From: Candidatus Omnitrophota bacterium
GTDB taxonomy: Bacteria; Omnitrophota; Gorgyraeia; Velamenicoccales; Velamenicoccaceae
DNA: 23,542 nt
Reading direction: 5' to 3'
Assembly (NCBI GenBank): GCA_003451585.1
Contig: DMEU01000005.1
Location: 1-23,542 of the forward strand
Shown: positions 7,525 through 15,964 of the stretch, piece after piece
Layout: every line of letters begins with the position of its first letter
Position numbering within the stretch: position 1 is the stretch's first letter
Notes under the pieces: model-generated
Seen by the model: only the letters and a program-made list of their open reading frames with translations
Told to the model about the DNA's origin: nothing
The model's database searches: none
Program-made: the position numbers and the translations under genes

Positions 7525-9587
7525 ATGCCGTAGAATTCCGCCAAGTCTGGGAAAAGTACCGTATTAAATTCATCATAGACCGTAAAGTCTCATGGGAGGA
7601 GATCTGGGCGCTTGCGGATGTGAGCCTGGAGGTCGGCCGTGGGGAGATCTTAGGTATAGTCGGCCAAAACGGGGCGGGAAAGACCACTTTTTTAAGGCTC
7701 GTCGCGGGTATGCTGCTGCCTGATAAAGGCGATGTAAAGGTATCCGGGAGGGTCTCTTCTTTAATGGAGCTGGGTGCCGGTTTTAACCCGGAGTTTACCG
7801 GCAGGGAAAACGTCGTGCTCAACGCCCGCACCTATGGTATCGACGGGAAAGTCTTAGATGAGCAGGTGGCTAAGATAATCGAGTTTGCGGGCCTCGGTAA
7901 GTTCATTGATGCCCCTGTGAAATATTATTCCCAGGGCATGTATATGAGGCTGGGTTTTTCTCTTGCCGTCTTCGTCGATCCCGACGTGCTTTTGATCGAT
8001 GATATCCTAAGCGTCGGTGATGAAGAAGCCCAGCACAAATGCATAGAGAAGATATTGGAATTAAAAGGACAAGGCAAGACCATGATCATCGTAAGCCACG
8101 ATATGCACATGATAGAGAGATTATGCGATAGGGCCGTCTTGCTGGAGCACGGCAGGGTGGTAGCTTGCGGCCTGCCGGCAGATGTCATCTCTTGCTATCT
8201 GGGAACGGCCAGCGTGGAGCCTGAACCAGTGCAGGAAGATGGGGCAGAAAGGATATCCAGGCATACGCTCGAAGCAGGAGCGCTCAGGCTTTTTATCGAC
8301 GATAAAGATAAGGTTATACGATTCTACGATAAAGACAAGGAGATCACCGGCGGTAAGGGATTTTATAGCGTGATAGGCGCTTTAGAAAAGTCTTTTGAGC
8401 CTAAAGACGCTAGGTGGGAAGTGCAAAAACTTTCTGAAAAAGAGCTGGCCTTGTCTATGGAATTCCCGGATCCTTTGTTCCGGCAGGCCTTGTATTTTTC
8501 ATCTTCCGGCGACGGCGCGATCGATATAAAGATGGAGATGAAGACGGACGCGCCTTTGGCTCTGGTGTATCAGGATGTAAGGTTGGAGTTGGCGGATCTT
8601 TATCAGACCTGGGCCACGGCTTTTGAAGAGGGTTCTTTTGATGTTTGGCAGGGTTTTGACCATGTGTATCCTATTCGTTGGAAAAATAATAAGATACCGG
8701 GTGTTGTCTTGAAGGCAAAAGATGGCGGAGGCCGTCTTGATGTGTCTTTTGTCTCTTTTGCAGACACCGGGTCCAGGATCATGAGTTTAAATAAGCGTAA
8801 AGAGTCTGGCTCGGACTACATTTCTCTAAATAGTTCGGGTATAGTGTCCAAGACAAGAGAATTGTTGGAGCCGGGTAACCGTCTATTTTTTGAGGGCAGG
8901 CTTAGCCTTGGGCGGGATCTTCAGCCTCAGCATTATACAGGTGAAGAAGCCGTTGATCTAAAGGCGGGGTCTTTGAGATTTGTTTTTGATAGCGGCAGGG
9001 GCATGATCTTTATGGCGGGCAAGGAGCTTACTTCCGGCATGAGCCTTTATACATCAGTACGGGCCGGCAATATATGGCTGGATTCATGCCAGGCTTTATG
9101 GGAGATAGAGTTAAAGAAGGATAAGAAGATAGTAGCAGTGGGGCACTGGCCGCATCTGCCTCTATCCCAAAAATGGTCTATCGAGATGGGCGGGGAAAAT
9201 TCGATCTTATTGGGGGTTGAAACTCGTATACATGGCGAAGTCCACCTTGAAATAGAACAGGTAAGCCTTATGCTGCCCTCTGTTTTTAAGGCCTGGTCTA
9301 CTTCAGAAGGACAAAGAGGGTCATTTGCCGAAGAATTCACAACAGACTATGATATATTGCCTTACAGGTTTTGGTATGGCGATGCCGAGCACATTGAAGC
9401 GAGCGGAGACGGTTTTCCAAAGATGATCTTAAAACGCGGCCCAGCTCACCGGTTCTTACGTGGCGTCGTAGAAAATACCGATTCTTTATATAAGGCCAGG
9501 CTTGTGCAATATCAAAAAACAAACCCAAGAAAAGAGCCTCCTGGGGCGTACTCTTTATTTCAAGGGGCTATAGAAATTGGCGCTTAA
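7521..9587 (+). CDS. wzt: Polysaccharide exporter ATPase (Wzt-like) with a tandem C-terminal domain pair
   Basis: Residues 1-230 are a standard ABC ATPase: Walker A GQNGAGKT (48-55), signature YSQGM (136-140), Walker B VLLIDD (156-161) and H-loop H193. The residue after the Walker B aspartate is D161 rather than the usual catalytic glutamate. Residues 231-688 are far longer than the roughly 150-200-residue glycan-binding domain of ordinary Wzt proteins. They contain two homologous copies of a beta-rich domain, about 252-463 and 482-686, with tryptophans at 299/364 and 527/592 and the end motifs PGNRLFFEG and PGAYSLFQG. Wzt C-termini usually recognise the completed glycan, so these copies are candidate substrate-binding modules. 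The gene overlaps its permease by 4 bases and the next gene by 11. Confidence 0.92.
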   Translation: MNAVEFRQVWEKYRIKFIIDRKVSWEEIWALADVSLEVGRGEILGIVGQNGAGKTTFLRLVAGMLLPDKGDVKVSGRVSSLMELGAGFNPEFTGRENVVLNARTYGIDGKVLDEQVAKIIEFAGLGKFIDAPVKYYSQGMYMRLGFSLAVFVDPDVLLIDDILSVGDEEAQHKCIEKILELKGQGKTMIIVSHDMHMIERLCDRAVLLEHGRVVACGLPADVISCYLGTASVEPEPVQEDGAERISRHTLEAGALRLFIDDKDKVIRFYDKDKEITGGKGFYSVIGALEKSFEPKDARWEVQKLSEKELALSMEFPDPLFRQALYFSSSGDGAIDIKMEMKTDAPLALVYQDVRLELADLYQTWATAFEEGSFDVWQGFDHVYPIRWKNNKIPGVVLKAKDGGGRLDVSFVSFADTGSRIMSLNKRKESGSDYISLNSSGIVSKTRELLEPGNRLFFEGRLSLGRDLQPQHYTGEEAVDLKAGSLRFVFDSGRGMIFMAGKELTSGMSLYTSVRAGNIWLDSCQALWEIELKKDKKIVAVGHWPHLPLSQKWSIEMGGENSILLGVETRIHGEVHLEIEQVSLMLPSVFKAWSTSEGQRGSFAEEFTTDYDILPYRFWYGDAEHIEASGDGFPKMILKRGPAHRFLRGVVENTDSLYKARLVQYQKTNPRKEPPGAYSLFQGAIEIGA

Positions 9588-10356
9588 GTACCATTTACAA
9601 AAATTAAGAAAACATTTAAAGGACGGCGGCTTGGCCTATGCGCTTGCGCGCGGCGTCCGCTATCTCTTGTTTTTATTTAAGAAGAAGAGGTGTGTGGCCG
9701 CGGTATCTCCTGAGCGGAGATCTATAAGCAAAGGGGGTATGAAGATAACTTACAGCCGGGTAGATGGGCTGGGTGTCTTCTGGGAAGGGCATGAATTGAC
9801 CAATAAGCCCGGTTTGAGCTGCGGCGTGCACACATTGGGATTTTGGACTGACTCCTCAAAAGCAGAGTGGCATTTTATAGAGGAAAAAGATGACCGCCTA
9901 AAGGTAAAGATATGTTTTAATGAATTGCCGTTGACCCAGATATGGACGATACAGTTACAAGATGGAGGCTCGTTCCACTGGTCCATCGATATGGAGGCGG
10001 CAGGGTGGCTGTATATAGATGAATTCCGCGTTATCAGCCTTATAGGCCATAAATATAAGACGTGGGTGGCAGGGTATATCCAGGAGAGTTTTCCAAGGGC
10101 GGATAGCCAGTGGCAGGACATCTATATTACCGGCCGGCCGCAAGGCCTGGTAGCCGTAAGGTTCCCTATAGGAACAGAGACCCTGCCGTCTTTTTCTTTT
10201 GAGACTGAAGAACTCCGTAAAGGTTTTTCTCCCTTTGTCCAGAGCCCGCCTTTAGACAACTCCACTTATTTGATAGGGTTCAGGGACCAGGTATTAAAAA
10301 GCCAAAGGCGCCTTGCGCCCGGGAATTCGCGTCTTTTTTCAGGCAAGTGCTCTTTC
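8274..10356 (+). repeat. Protein-level triple repeat of a ~205-212-residue domain across a gene boundary
   Basis: Three homologous domains lie one after another: copy A (ATPase residues 252-463), copy B (ATPase 482-686) and copy C (radical SAM protein 54-260). Near the start they read DKEITGGKGFYSVI, GKELTSGMSLYTSV and GHELTNKPGLSCGV. Two tryptophans are exactly 65 residues apart in each copy (299/364, 527/592, 98/163), followed 9-10 residues later by GSF, GSF and ESF. Each ends with a nine-residue motif: PGNRLFFEG, PGAYSLFQG, PGNSRLFSG. Copies B and C also share WLDSCQALW / WTDSSKAEW and LPLSQKW / LPLTQIW. I do not recognise the family; the fold looks like a beta-sandwich carbohydrate-binding type. 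Confidence 0.8.
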
Positions 10357-11832
10357 CATGAAACAGATGACATCCTGGATTCCAGGATAGAAGCGTTGCG
10401 CCAGAAAGATTATGAAAAAAGATCTTTGCCAGGGGGCCATACCGATATAGCGCTCATCCAATGCCCCCCGTGGGATTTTGAATTGCCGCCGCTGGGGATA
10501 TCCTATCTATCGGCTTACTTGAAGAGGTCGGGTTACACCGTATCTATTTGTGACTTAAATATAGCCCTGTATGGTATGGCCGGTGAAGATACCAAGCATC
10601 TATGGGAACAGAAGAGTTATGATCTTTGGGTTGAGGGCGGCTTATTTGAAAAGACATGGGCGCAGCTTGAATTGCCGGCCTACTCTTTTCTTCAAGGTTT
10701 TTTCGAGACGGCTACGCCGCGTTACATCGGCCTTTCCGTGAATTATGCCTCCATACCGTTTGCCTCAAGATTGCTTAAAATGTTAAAGGGCATCAATAAA
10801 GACGTAAAGATCATAGTCGGCGGATGGGCTTCTATAAGTGAGCCGTTAAGGAAGATGCTCCCCGAAGGCCTGGTGGATGTATTCGTCGTGGGAGAAGGAG
10901 AAGAAACGCTCAAGGATGTTTTAGATGCCTTGGAAGGCAAGATGGAGCCCGAGGATGTGCTTGGGGCTATCTTTAACAAAGACGGCGCAACGGCATATAG
11001 GCCGCGGCCCCCTAAGATGGAGTTAGATAGCCTCCCCTGGCCTACGTTCGAGGAGTTCGACTTAAACCTCTACAAAAAACAAAAGGCCCTGCCATTATTT
11101 ACAAGCAGGGGTTGCATAGGCCACTGCGCTTTCTGCAATGATTGGAATTATTCTAAGCCCCATCGCGCGCGCAGCGCCAGGAATGTCTTCGATGAGATCA
11201 GCTATCATGTAGAAAAGAACAAGGCGGAAGTCTTCCACTTCAGGGACTTGTTGTGCAACGGCGATATCGAGAGGCTTGACCTGTTGTGCGACCTTATAAT
11301 CGGCTCAGGGTTAAAGATCCGATGGGATTCCCAGGCCATCCCAAGAAAGGAAATGACCTTTGAACTGCTTTCTAAAATGAGAAGGGCAGGGTGTGACGGC
11401 CTCTCTTACGGAGTGGAAAGTTTCTCGGATAATGTCCTAAAACAGATGGGGAAGATCTTTACAAAGGATATAGCCGAAACGGTCATAAGGGACACGCACC
11501 GTGCCGGGATAAGTGCGTCTATAAATATAATCATAGGTTTTCCCGGCGAGAGCGAAGAGGATTTTAAGGAGACACTGGATGCCTTAGCCAGAAATTCCAG
11601 GTATATAGGCCTGGTATGCAATATAAATGTCTGCCTTGCTAATCCCGGTTCTGAATTAGACGAGCCGGGCAAAAAGTACGGGTTGGTATTTCCGGCAGAC
11701 GATAAGATACGTGCCAGGGAGTGGGCTACGGCTGACGGGGAAAATACGTATCAGATAAGGAAGGCGCGGGCCTCCAGATTCATCGAACAGCTTGAACGTT
11801 TCCGCCTGCCATACTGGAGGCTTGCAACTTAG
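9577..11832 (+). CDS. B12-binding radical SAM protein with an N-terminal exporter-type domain
   Basis: This is a 751-residue enzyme. Residues 1-40 are basic and partly hydrophobic (KHLKDGGLAYALARGVRYLL), possibly a membrane-association helix. Residues 54-260 are the third copy of the domain found twice in the upstream ATPase. Residues about 288-470 resemble a cobalamin-binding domain (ALIQCPPWDFELPPLGISYL, KIIVGGWA, VFVVGEGEETL). The radical SAM core begins at about 505 with the cluster motif C513-x3-C517-x2-C520 and continues with GVES and IIIGFPGESEEDF. Relatives in this superfamily carry out methylations, cyclisations and other radical chemistry; the reaction here is unknown. The start is TTG, with AAGGGG at 9562-9567, and overlaps the ATPase by 11 bases. 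Tailoring of the exported glycan or lipid is inferred from context. Confidence 0.88.
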   Translation: MALKYHLQKLRKHLKDGGLAYALARGVRYLLFLFKKKRCVAAVSPERRSISKGGMKITYSRVDGLGVFWEGHELTNKPGLSCGVHTLGFWTDSSKAEWHFIEEKDDRLKVKICFNELPLTQIWTIQLQDGGSFHWSIDMEAAGWLYIDEFRVISLIGHKYKTWVAGYIQESFPRADSQWQDIYITGRPQGLVAVRFPIGTETLPSFSFETEELRKGFSPFVQSPPLDNSTYLIGFRDQVLKSQRRLAPGNSRLFSGKCSFHETDDILDSRIEALRQKDYEKRSLPGGHTDIALIQCPPWDFELPPLGISYLSAYLKRSGYTVSICDLNIALYGMAGEDTKHLWEQKSYDLWVEGGLFEKTWAQLELPAYSFLQGFFETATPRYIGLSVNYASIPFASRLLKMLKGINKDVKIIVGGWASISEPLRKMLPEGLVDVFVVGEGEETLKDVLDALEGKMEPEDVLGAIFNKDGATAYRPRPPKMELDSLPWPTFEEFDLNLYKKQKALPLFTSRGCIGHCAFCNDWNYSKPHRARSARNVFDEISYHVEKNKAEVFHFRDLLCNGDIERLDLLCDLIIGSGLKIRWDSQAIPRKEMTFELLSKMRRAGCDGLSYGVESFSDNVLKQMGKIFTKDIAETVIRDTHRAGISASINIIIGFPGESEEDFKETLDALARNSRYIGLVCNINVCLANPGSELDEPGKKYGLVFPADDKIRAREWATADGENTYQIRKARASRFIEQLERFRLPYWRLAT

Positions 11833-14642
11833 TGGATAGCAAAAAAGATAAATTGAAGTTTTTACTGGCCAATCTGCCTTGGTACAAAGACGGCAGATGC
11901 GGGGTGAGGGCCGGTTCACGTTGGCCCCATATAAGGGATGAACGCGAAGACAGTTATCTGCCGTTCCCGTTTTTCCTGGCATATGCCTCATCTCTGCTAA
12001 AGAAGCATGATTTCGATGCCTATCTGATCGACGCTATCGCAGAGAAGGCCACGGAGCAGGAGTTTTTAAACAGGGCCGCGCGCCTGCATATCGATTATCT
12101 GGTGGCCGAGACATCGGTGCCTTCTTTTTGTGATGATATCAGACTTTTAGAAAAATTGTCTTCATCCGGTATATCCATTATTCTCTGCGGCCCTACTTCA
12201 GAGAGCTACGAACCTGAATTTTTGGAGGCACATCCTTTTATCAGTTTTGTCTTGTATGGCGAGTATGAATTTACTCTTCTGGAGCTGGCCTCAGCATTGA
12301 TAGAAGGCAGAGGCCTGTCACATATCAAGGGCCTTATCTATAGAGATCAGGCGCGAGTCAGAAAAAATCCTAAAAGAGGGCCGTTTGATATCAATACCCT
12401 CCCGTGGCCGCAAAGAGAGGGTTTGCCTATGCATCGATACCTGGATGCCCCGGGAGGTATGCCGCTGCCAAGCGTCCAGATGGTGGCCTCGCGCGGATGC
12501 CCTTTCGGCTGCAACTTTTGTCTTTGGCCTCAAGTGATGTATCAGGGTAGCCATTATCGCACTCGTTGTGTCAAAGATGTGGCTGATGAGATGGAACACC
12601 TTGTGAAAGAAAAAGGATTCAGATCGGTATATTTTGACGATGATACTTTTAATATCGGCAAGGAGAGGATGCTTGAGTTCTGCGCCGAATTAAAAGGCAG
12701 GGGCCTCGATAGGATCCCTTGGGCGATAATGGCCAGGCCCGACTTGATGGACGAAGATGTGCTTAGAAATATGAAAGAGGCGGGTTTGTGGGCGGTCAAG
12801 TACGGCGTTGAGTCTGCCGCAAAAAAACTTACATCAAGGGCCGGCAAGTCCATGGACTTGAAAAAAGCAGAAGCGATGATCCGGCTGACCAATAACTTAG
12901 GCATCAGGACGCATTTGACGTTTACTTTCGGCCTGCCGGGCGAGACTAAAGCCACCTTAGAAAGCACTATACGCCTCGCCAAGAGATTGGACCCTTTCTC
13001 GGTCCAGTTTTCCATAGCTACCCCTTTTCCAGGGACCGTTTTTTTCAATGAGCTGGATCGCGAAAACAGGATACTCACGAAAGATTGGTCCTCTTATGAC
13101 GGCCAGCATAGTTGTGTTTTTCAGCCGGCCAACCTTTCTCCCGGAGAGCTGGAAGAGGCAAAACGGCGCGCGTACGGCGAATGGGAGCGGCATTGTGCCA
13201 AGAGGCTGGCCAAGAGGGGCAGGATAAAGGCCTTTTTGGGTTCGATGAAGGACCATGGCCTGCGCAAGACCATAGGCAAGACAGCCGGATATTTAGCCAG
13301 GACAAGGCCTGCGGCATATCTGACGGGGTACAGGCGGAATTCATATCTCGGGCTTTTGAGGCGTTATCTAGATGCCCACGGGGCAAAGGCCGCTGCGTTA
13401 AAGGTGAAAGAGGAGCTTTCTTTATCAAACCTGAAAGACAAATATCTGCGTGCGCTTGGGGCATACGACGGAGAATACGCCTACCTTGGGCCTCATCATG
13501 TGCAGATAGACCTCACCAATAGGTGTAATAATTCATGCCTGGCCTGCTGGTGCAATTCACCGCTTTTTAAGACCCCCAGGATGTCCGAAAAAGAAAAAAA
13601 CGAGCACCTGCCTCTGGGTATGGTCAAGGGCTTGATCGACGAATTGGCGGCGATGGGTACAAAAGAGATAGGTTATTCCGGTAGCGGAGAACCGTTCATG
13701 CATCCGGATATTATGGAGATATTGGAATATACGAAAAAGAAAGGCCTGTTCTGCCTAGTTAATACCAATTTTACATTGCTGGACAGGCCTAAGCTTAAGC
13801 GCATTGCCGATATGGGGCTTGATTCCATCACGATAAGCTTATGGGCGGCTACGGCAGGTACCTATAAAAGGACACACCCCGGAAGGACAGAAGAAGATTT
13901 TTCAAGGTTGATGGAGAACCTGGCTTATCTTAATGAGATAAAAAAAGGCAAGCCGCGCGTCCATCTGTATAACGTGGTCTTCAGCATGAATTACTTTGAG
14001 ATCGAAGGGATGGTGGACCTTGCCGTCAGGACAAGCTCGGAGATGCTCGGTTTTGCGCTCGTAGATACTATTCCCGGCGTAACGGACCAACTGCTTTTAA
14101 ATAAAAAGCAATTGGAAGAATTAAAGCACGCCTGCCTGAGGATAAGATCCAGGTTGAACGCCGCCAGCCACCTTGTGCCGGAAGGTATCTTTTTACACAG
14201 GTTCGATGATTTCTTCAGGAGGCTGTCAGTTTTCAATGACGCGGCAGTGGCAAAATATGACCGCAATATCATCGATTCCATGCCGTGTTACAACGGATGG
14301 CTTTTTGCCAGGGTAATCCCTAACGGGCAGGTGCATTCGTGCCTTAAGGCGCACCGCATACCCGTAGGTTCGCTCTATAAAAATAAATTCTCCGAGATAT
14401 GGAATTCCCATGCTCAAATGTATTTTCGTAAAAAGACGAAAGTGTATCAGAAGTCCGACCATTTTTTCAGGTCTATAGGCAATGACCCCGGCATCTGCGA
14501 AGCCGGCTGTTATAAGGGGTGTGACGATATAGGCCGTAATGCTTGGATGCGCGACAGGATGGCCATGTTGACCTTTCCTGAAAAGTGCGTTCTCAGATCC
14601 ATCGCCGGGACTTTAAGGATGTCCAGGGGAAAGAAGATATGA
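11832..14642 (+). CDS. Fusion of a B12-type radical SAM module and a radical SAM/SPASM module
   Basis: This 936-residue protein carries two complete radical SAM cores. Residues about 1-200 look like a B12-binding domain. The first cluster motif is C223-x3-C227-x2-C230 (RGCPFGCNFC), followed by YFDDDTF and FTFGLPGETKATLE. After a basic linker (about 455-545) the second core begins with C565-x3-C569-x2-C572 (NRCNNSCLACW), then GYSGSGEPFMHPDI. Its C-terminus holds further cysteines C819, C837, C889, C893 and C897 in a SPASM-like layout (NGQVHSCLKAHRIPVGSLY) that could bind auxiliary Fe-S clusters. The start is GTG, with GGAGG at 11816-11820, sharing one base with the previous stop. Two radical steps on one scaffold are likely; substrates are unknown. 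No frame break separates the halves, so the fusion is real in this sequence. Confidence 0.88.
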   Translation: MDSKKDKLKFLLANLPWYKDGRCGVRAGSRWPHIRDEREDSYLPFPFFLAYASSLLKKHDFDAYLIDAIAEKATEQEFLNRAARLHIDYLVAETSVPSFCDDIRLLEKLSSSGISIILCGPTSESYEPEFLEAHPFISFVLYGEYEFTLLELASALIEGRGLSHIKGLIYRDQARVRKNPKRGPFDINTLPWPQREGLPMHRYLDAPGGMPLPSVQMVASRGCPFGCNFCLWPQVMYQGSHYRTRCVKDVADEMEHLVKEKGFRSVYFDDDTFNIGKERMLEFCAELKGRGLDRIPWAIMARPDLMDEDVLRNMKEAGLWAVKYGVESAAKKLTSRAGKSMDLKKAEAMIRLTNNLGIRTHLTFTFGLPGETKATLESTIRLAKRLDPFSVQFSIATPFPGTVFFNELDRENRILTKDWSSYDGQHSCVFQPANLSPGELEEAKRRAYGEWERHCAKRLAKRGRIKAFLGSMKDHGLRKTIGKTAGYLARTRPAAYLTGYRRNSYLGLLRRYLDAHGAKAAALKVKEELSLSNLKDKYLRALGAYDGEYAYLGPHHVQIDLTNRCNNSCLACWCNSPLFKTPRMSEKEKNEHLPLGMVKGLIDELAAMGTKEIGYSGSGEPFMHPDIMEILEYTKKKGLFCLVNTNFTLLDRPKLKRIADMGLDSITISLWAATAGTYKRTHPGRTEEDFSRLMENLAYLNEIKKGKPRVHLYNVVFSMNYFEIEGMVDLAVRTSSEMLGFALVDTIPGVTDQLLLNKKQLEELKHACLRIRSRLNAASHLVPEGIFLHRFDDFFRRLSVFNDAAVAKYDRNIIDSMPCYNGWLFARVIPNGQVHSCLKAHRIPVGSLYKNKFSEIWNSHAQMYFRKKTKVYQKSDHFFRSIGNDPGICEAGCYKGCDDIGRNAWMRDRMAMLTFPEKCVLRSIAGTLRMSRGKKI

Positions 14643-14803
14643 CCGCAAGGTTTTGCAGGAAAAAATATAGAAGGGGCCTTTACCGATGGGCCCTTTTGGC
14701 TGTCGCCTACTTGCATGCCCTTGCATATATGCTGTATGTAAGCCTGCACAGGCGGCCCAAGGATGAGATACTTCTTAAGGGGCCTTCAGAGTCGACGATA
14801 TGA
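14639..14803 (+). CDS. 54-residue single-pass membrane peptide, unknown function
   Basis: This small gene is defined by tight coupling: its ATG overlaps the preceding radical SAM stop as ATGA, and its own TGA overlaps the next glycosyltransferase start as ATGA. The peptide has a very basic N-terminus (MTARFCRKKYRRG), one hydrophobic segment (about 18-37, ALLAVAYLHALAYMLYVSL) and a charged tail (HRRPKDEILLKGPSESTI). The positive-inside rule places the N-terminus in the cytoplasm. It may anchor or organise soluble tailoring enzymes at the membrane. A longer reading from an ATG at 14585 would run deep inside the radical SAM gene and is unlikely. I do not recognise a family. Confidence 0.65.
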   Translation: MTARFCRKKYRRGLYRWALLAVAYLHALAYMLYVSLHRRPKDEILLKGPSESTI

Positions 14804-15963
14804 ACATATTAATGGTGCATCCGCACGATCTTTTCAGCAGCTTAGAGCCGTGGACAGTGAGGATAAGAGCGATAGCCGAGGAGTTCGCGAAAAAAGGCCA
14901 CAGTGTCAGGTTGTGTTATTTTCCTTTGGAGAAAAAGGGCACGGCACCGCATGCGTCCGGCGCTATTGAGCTCTATCCCCTTGACCGCAGTCTTTCGCCC
15001 AGGGCTTTATTTGAAAATACGCGCCGTCTTACCGGGCTGGCGGGATGGGCCGATATAGTCCATTTCCAGAAGAGCCACCATTACGCCTCTGTGCCGGCCG
15101 TGGCCGCTGCTTTTATCTTAGGCAAACCACTTCATTATGACTGGGATGATTGGGAAGAGAAGATATTTTTTGAATCCTGCAGGATAACGTATAAGACTTT
15201 TTTTATAGGCCATACCTTTAAGGTCTTAGAAAGGATATTGCCTGTCTTGGCTGATACCGTATCTGTGGCGAGCCGGCAACTGGAACACCTGGCTGTCAAG
15301 GCCGGGAAAAAACCCGAAGATATTTTCTTTGCCCCTGTAGGCGTAGATCTTGATAAGTTCCGTCCCGGGTTGGATGCAGCCGCGATCAGGGAAAAATATA
15401 ACATCAGCGGCCCGCTCGTCCTATATATAGGCCAGCTCCATGGGGCCCAATATGTGGACCTTTTGTTGGGCGCTGCGAATATCGTATTGCACAAGAACCC
15501 GGATGTAAGGTTTATGGTAGTAGGCGACGGTTTTTCGAAAAGCAGGCTTAAGGAACACGCTCTTCGATTAGGCATAGGCGAACGCGTGATCTTTACAGGC
15601 GCAGTAGGCCACGATCTCGTCCCTTCTTATATAGCCGCAGCAGATATCTGTACTGCTGTTTTTAAAGATACCGATGTTACAAGGTGTAAAAGCCCTTTGA
15701 AGATAGTCGAGTATATGGCGTGCGGCAAACCTATTGTTGCAAGCGATGTAGGCGAAGTACGTTCTATGCTGGCAGGCGTTGGCATGCTCGTTGCTGCCGG
15801 CGATGCCGGGGCATTAGCAGAAGGCATCATTACTTTGCTTGAAGACGAAGATATGCGCAGGGGCGCCGGAGAAGTGGCAAGGAAGCGGGCCGAGGGAAAA
15901 TATACGTGGTCTAAAACAGCCGATAACCTGCTTTGCGCTTATAGAAAGGCACAGGGCATCTAG
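14800..15963 (+). CDS. GT4-family glycosyltransferase
   Basis: This 387-residue GT-B glycosyltransferase starts with MNILMVHPHDLFSSLEPWTV, where many GT4 enzymes bind the acceptor. The donor half has VLYIGQLHG, FMVVGDGFSK and VIFTGAVGHDLVPSYIAAADI. The nucleotide-sugar signature KSPLKIVEYMACGKPIVASD includes E304. The enzyme should move a sugar from a nucleotide donor to a lipid-linked or polymer acceptor with retention of configuration; sugar and acceptor are not predictable. A DWDDWEE segment (114-120) recurs in the second GT4 enzyme of the operon. The start overlaps the 54-residue peptide by four bases, and the SGNH gene follows one base after its stop. Confidence 0.93.
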   Translation: MNILMVHPHDLFSSLEPWTVRIRAIAEEFAKKGHSVRLCYFPLEKKGTAPHASGAIELYPLDRSLSPRALFENTRRLTGLAGWADIVHFQKSHHYASVPAVAAAFILGKPLHYDWDDWEEKIFFESCRITYKTFFIGHTFKVLERILPVLADTVSVASRQLEHLAVKAGKKPEDIFFAPVGVDLDKFRPGLDAAAIREKYNISGPLVLYIGQLHGAQYVDLLLGAANIVLHKNPDVRFMVVGDGFSKSRLKEHALRLGIGERVIFTGAVGHDLVPSYIAAADICTAVFKDTDVTRCKSPLKIVEYMACGKPIVASDVGEVRSMLAGVGMLVAAGDAGALAEGIITLLEDEDMRRGAGEVARKRAEGKYTWSKTADNLLCAYRKAQGI

Positions 15964-15964
15964 A

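Noticed and set aside
12554..13078. A 174-codon minus-strand open frame inside the double radical SAM gene
   Set aside because: It lies wholly within the first radical SAM core and its sequence has no family features; treated as a shadow.
13112..13522. A 136-codon + strand frame inside the double radical SAM gene
   Set aside because: It is low-complexity, rich in Arg/Gly, and covers the basic linker in another frame; the main frame runs through without a break.
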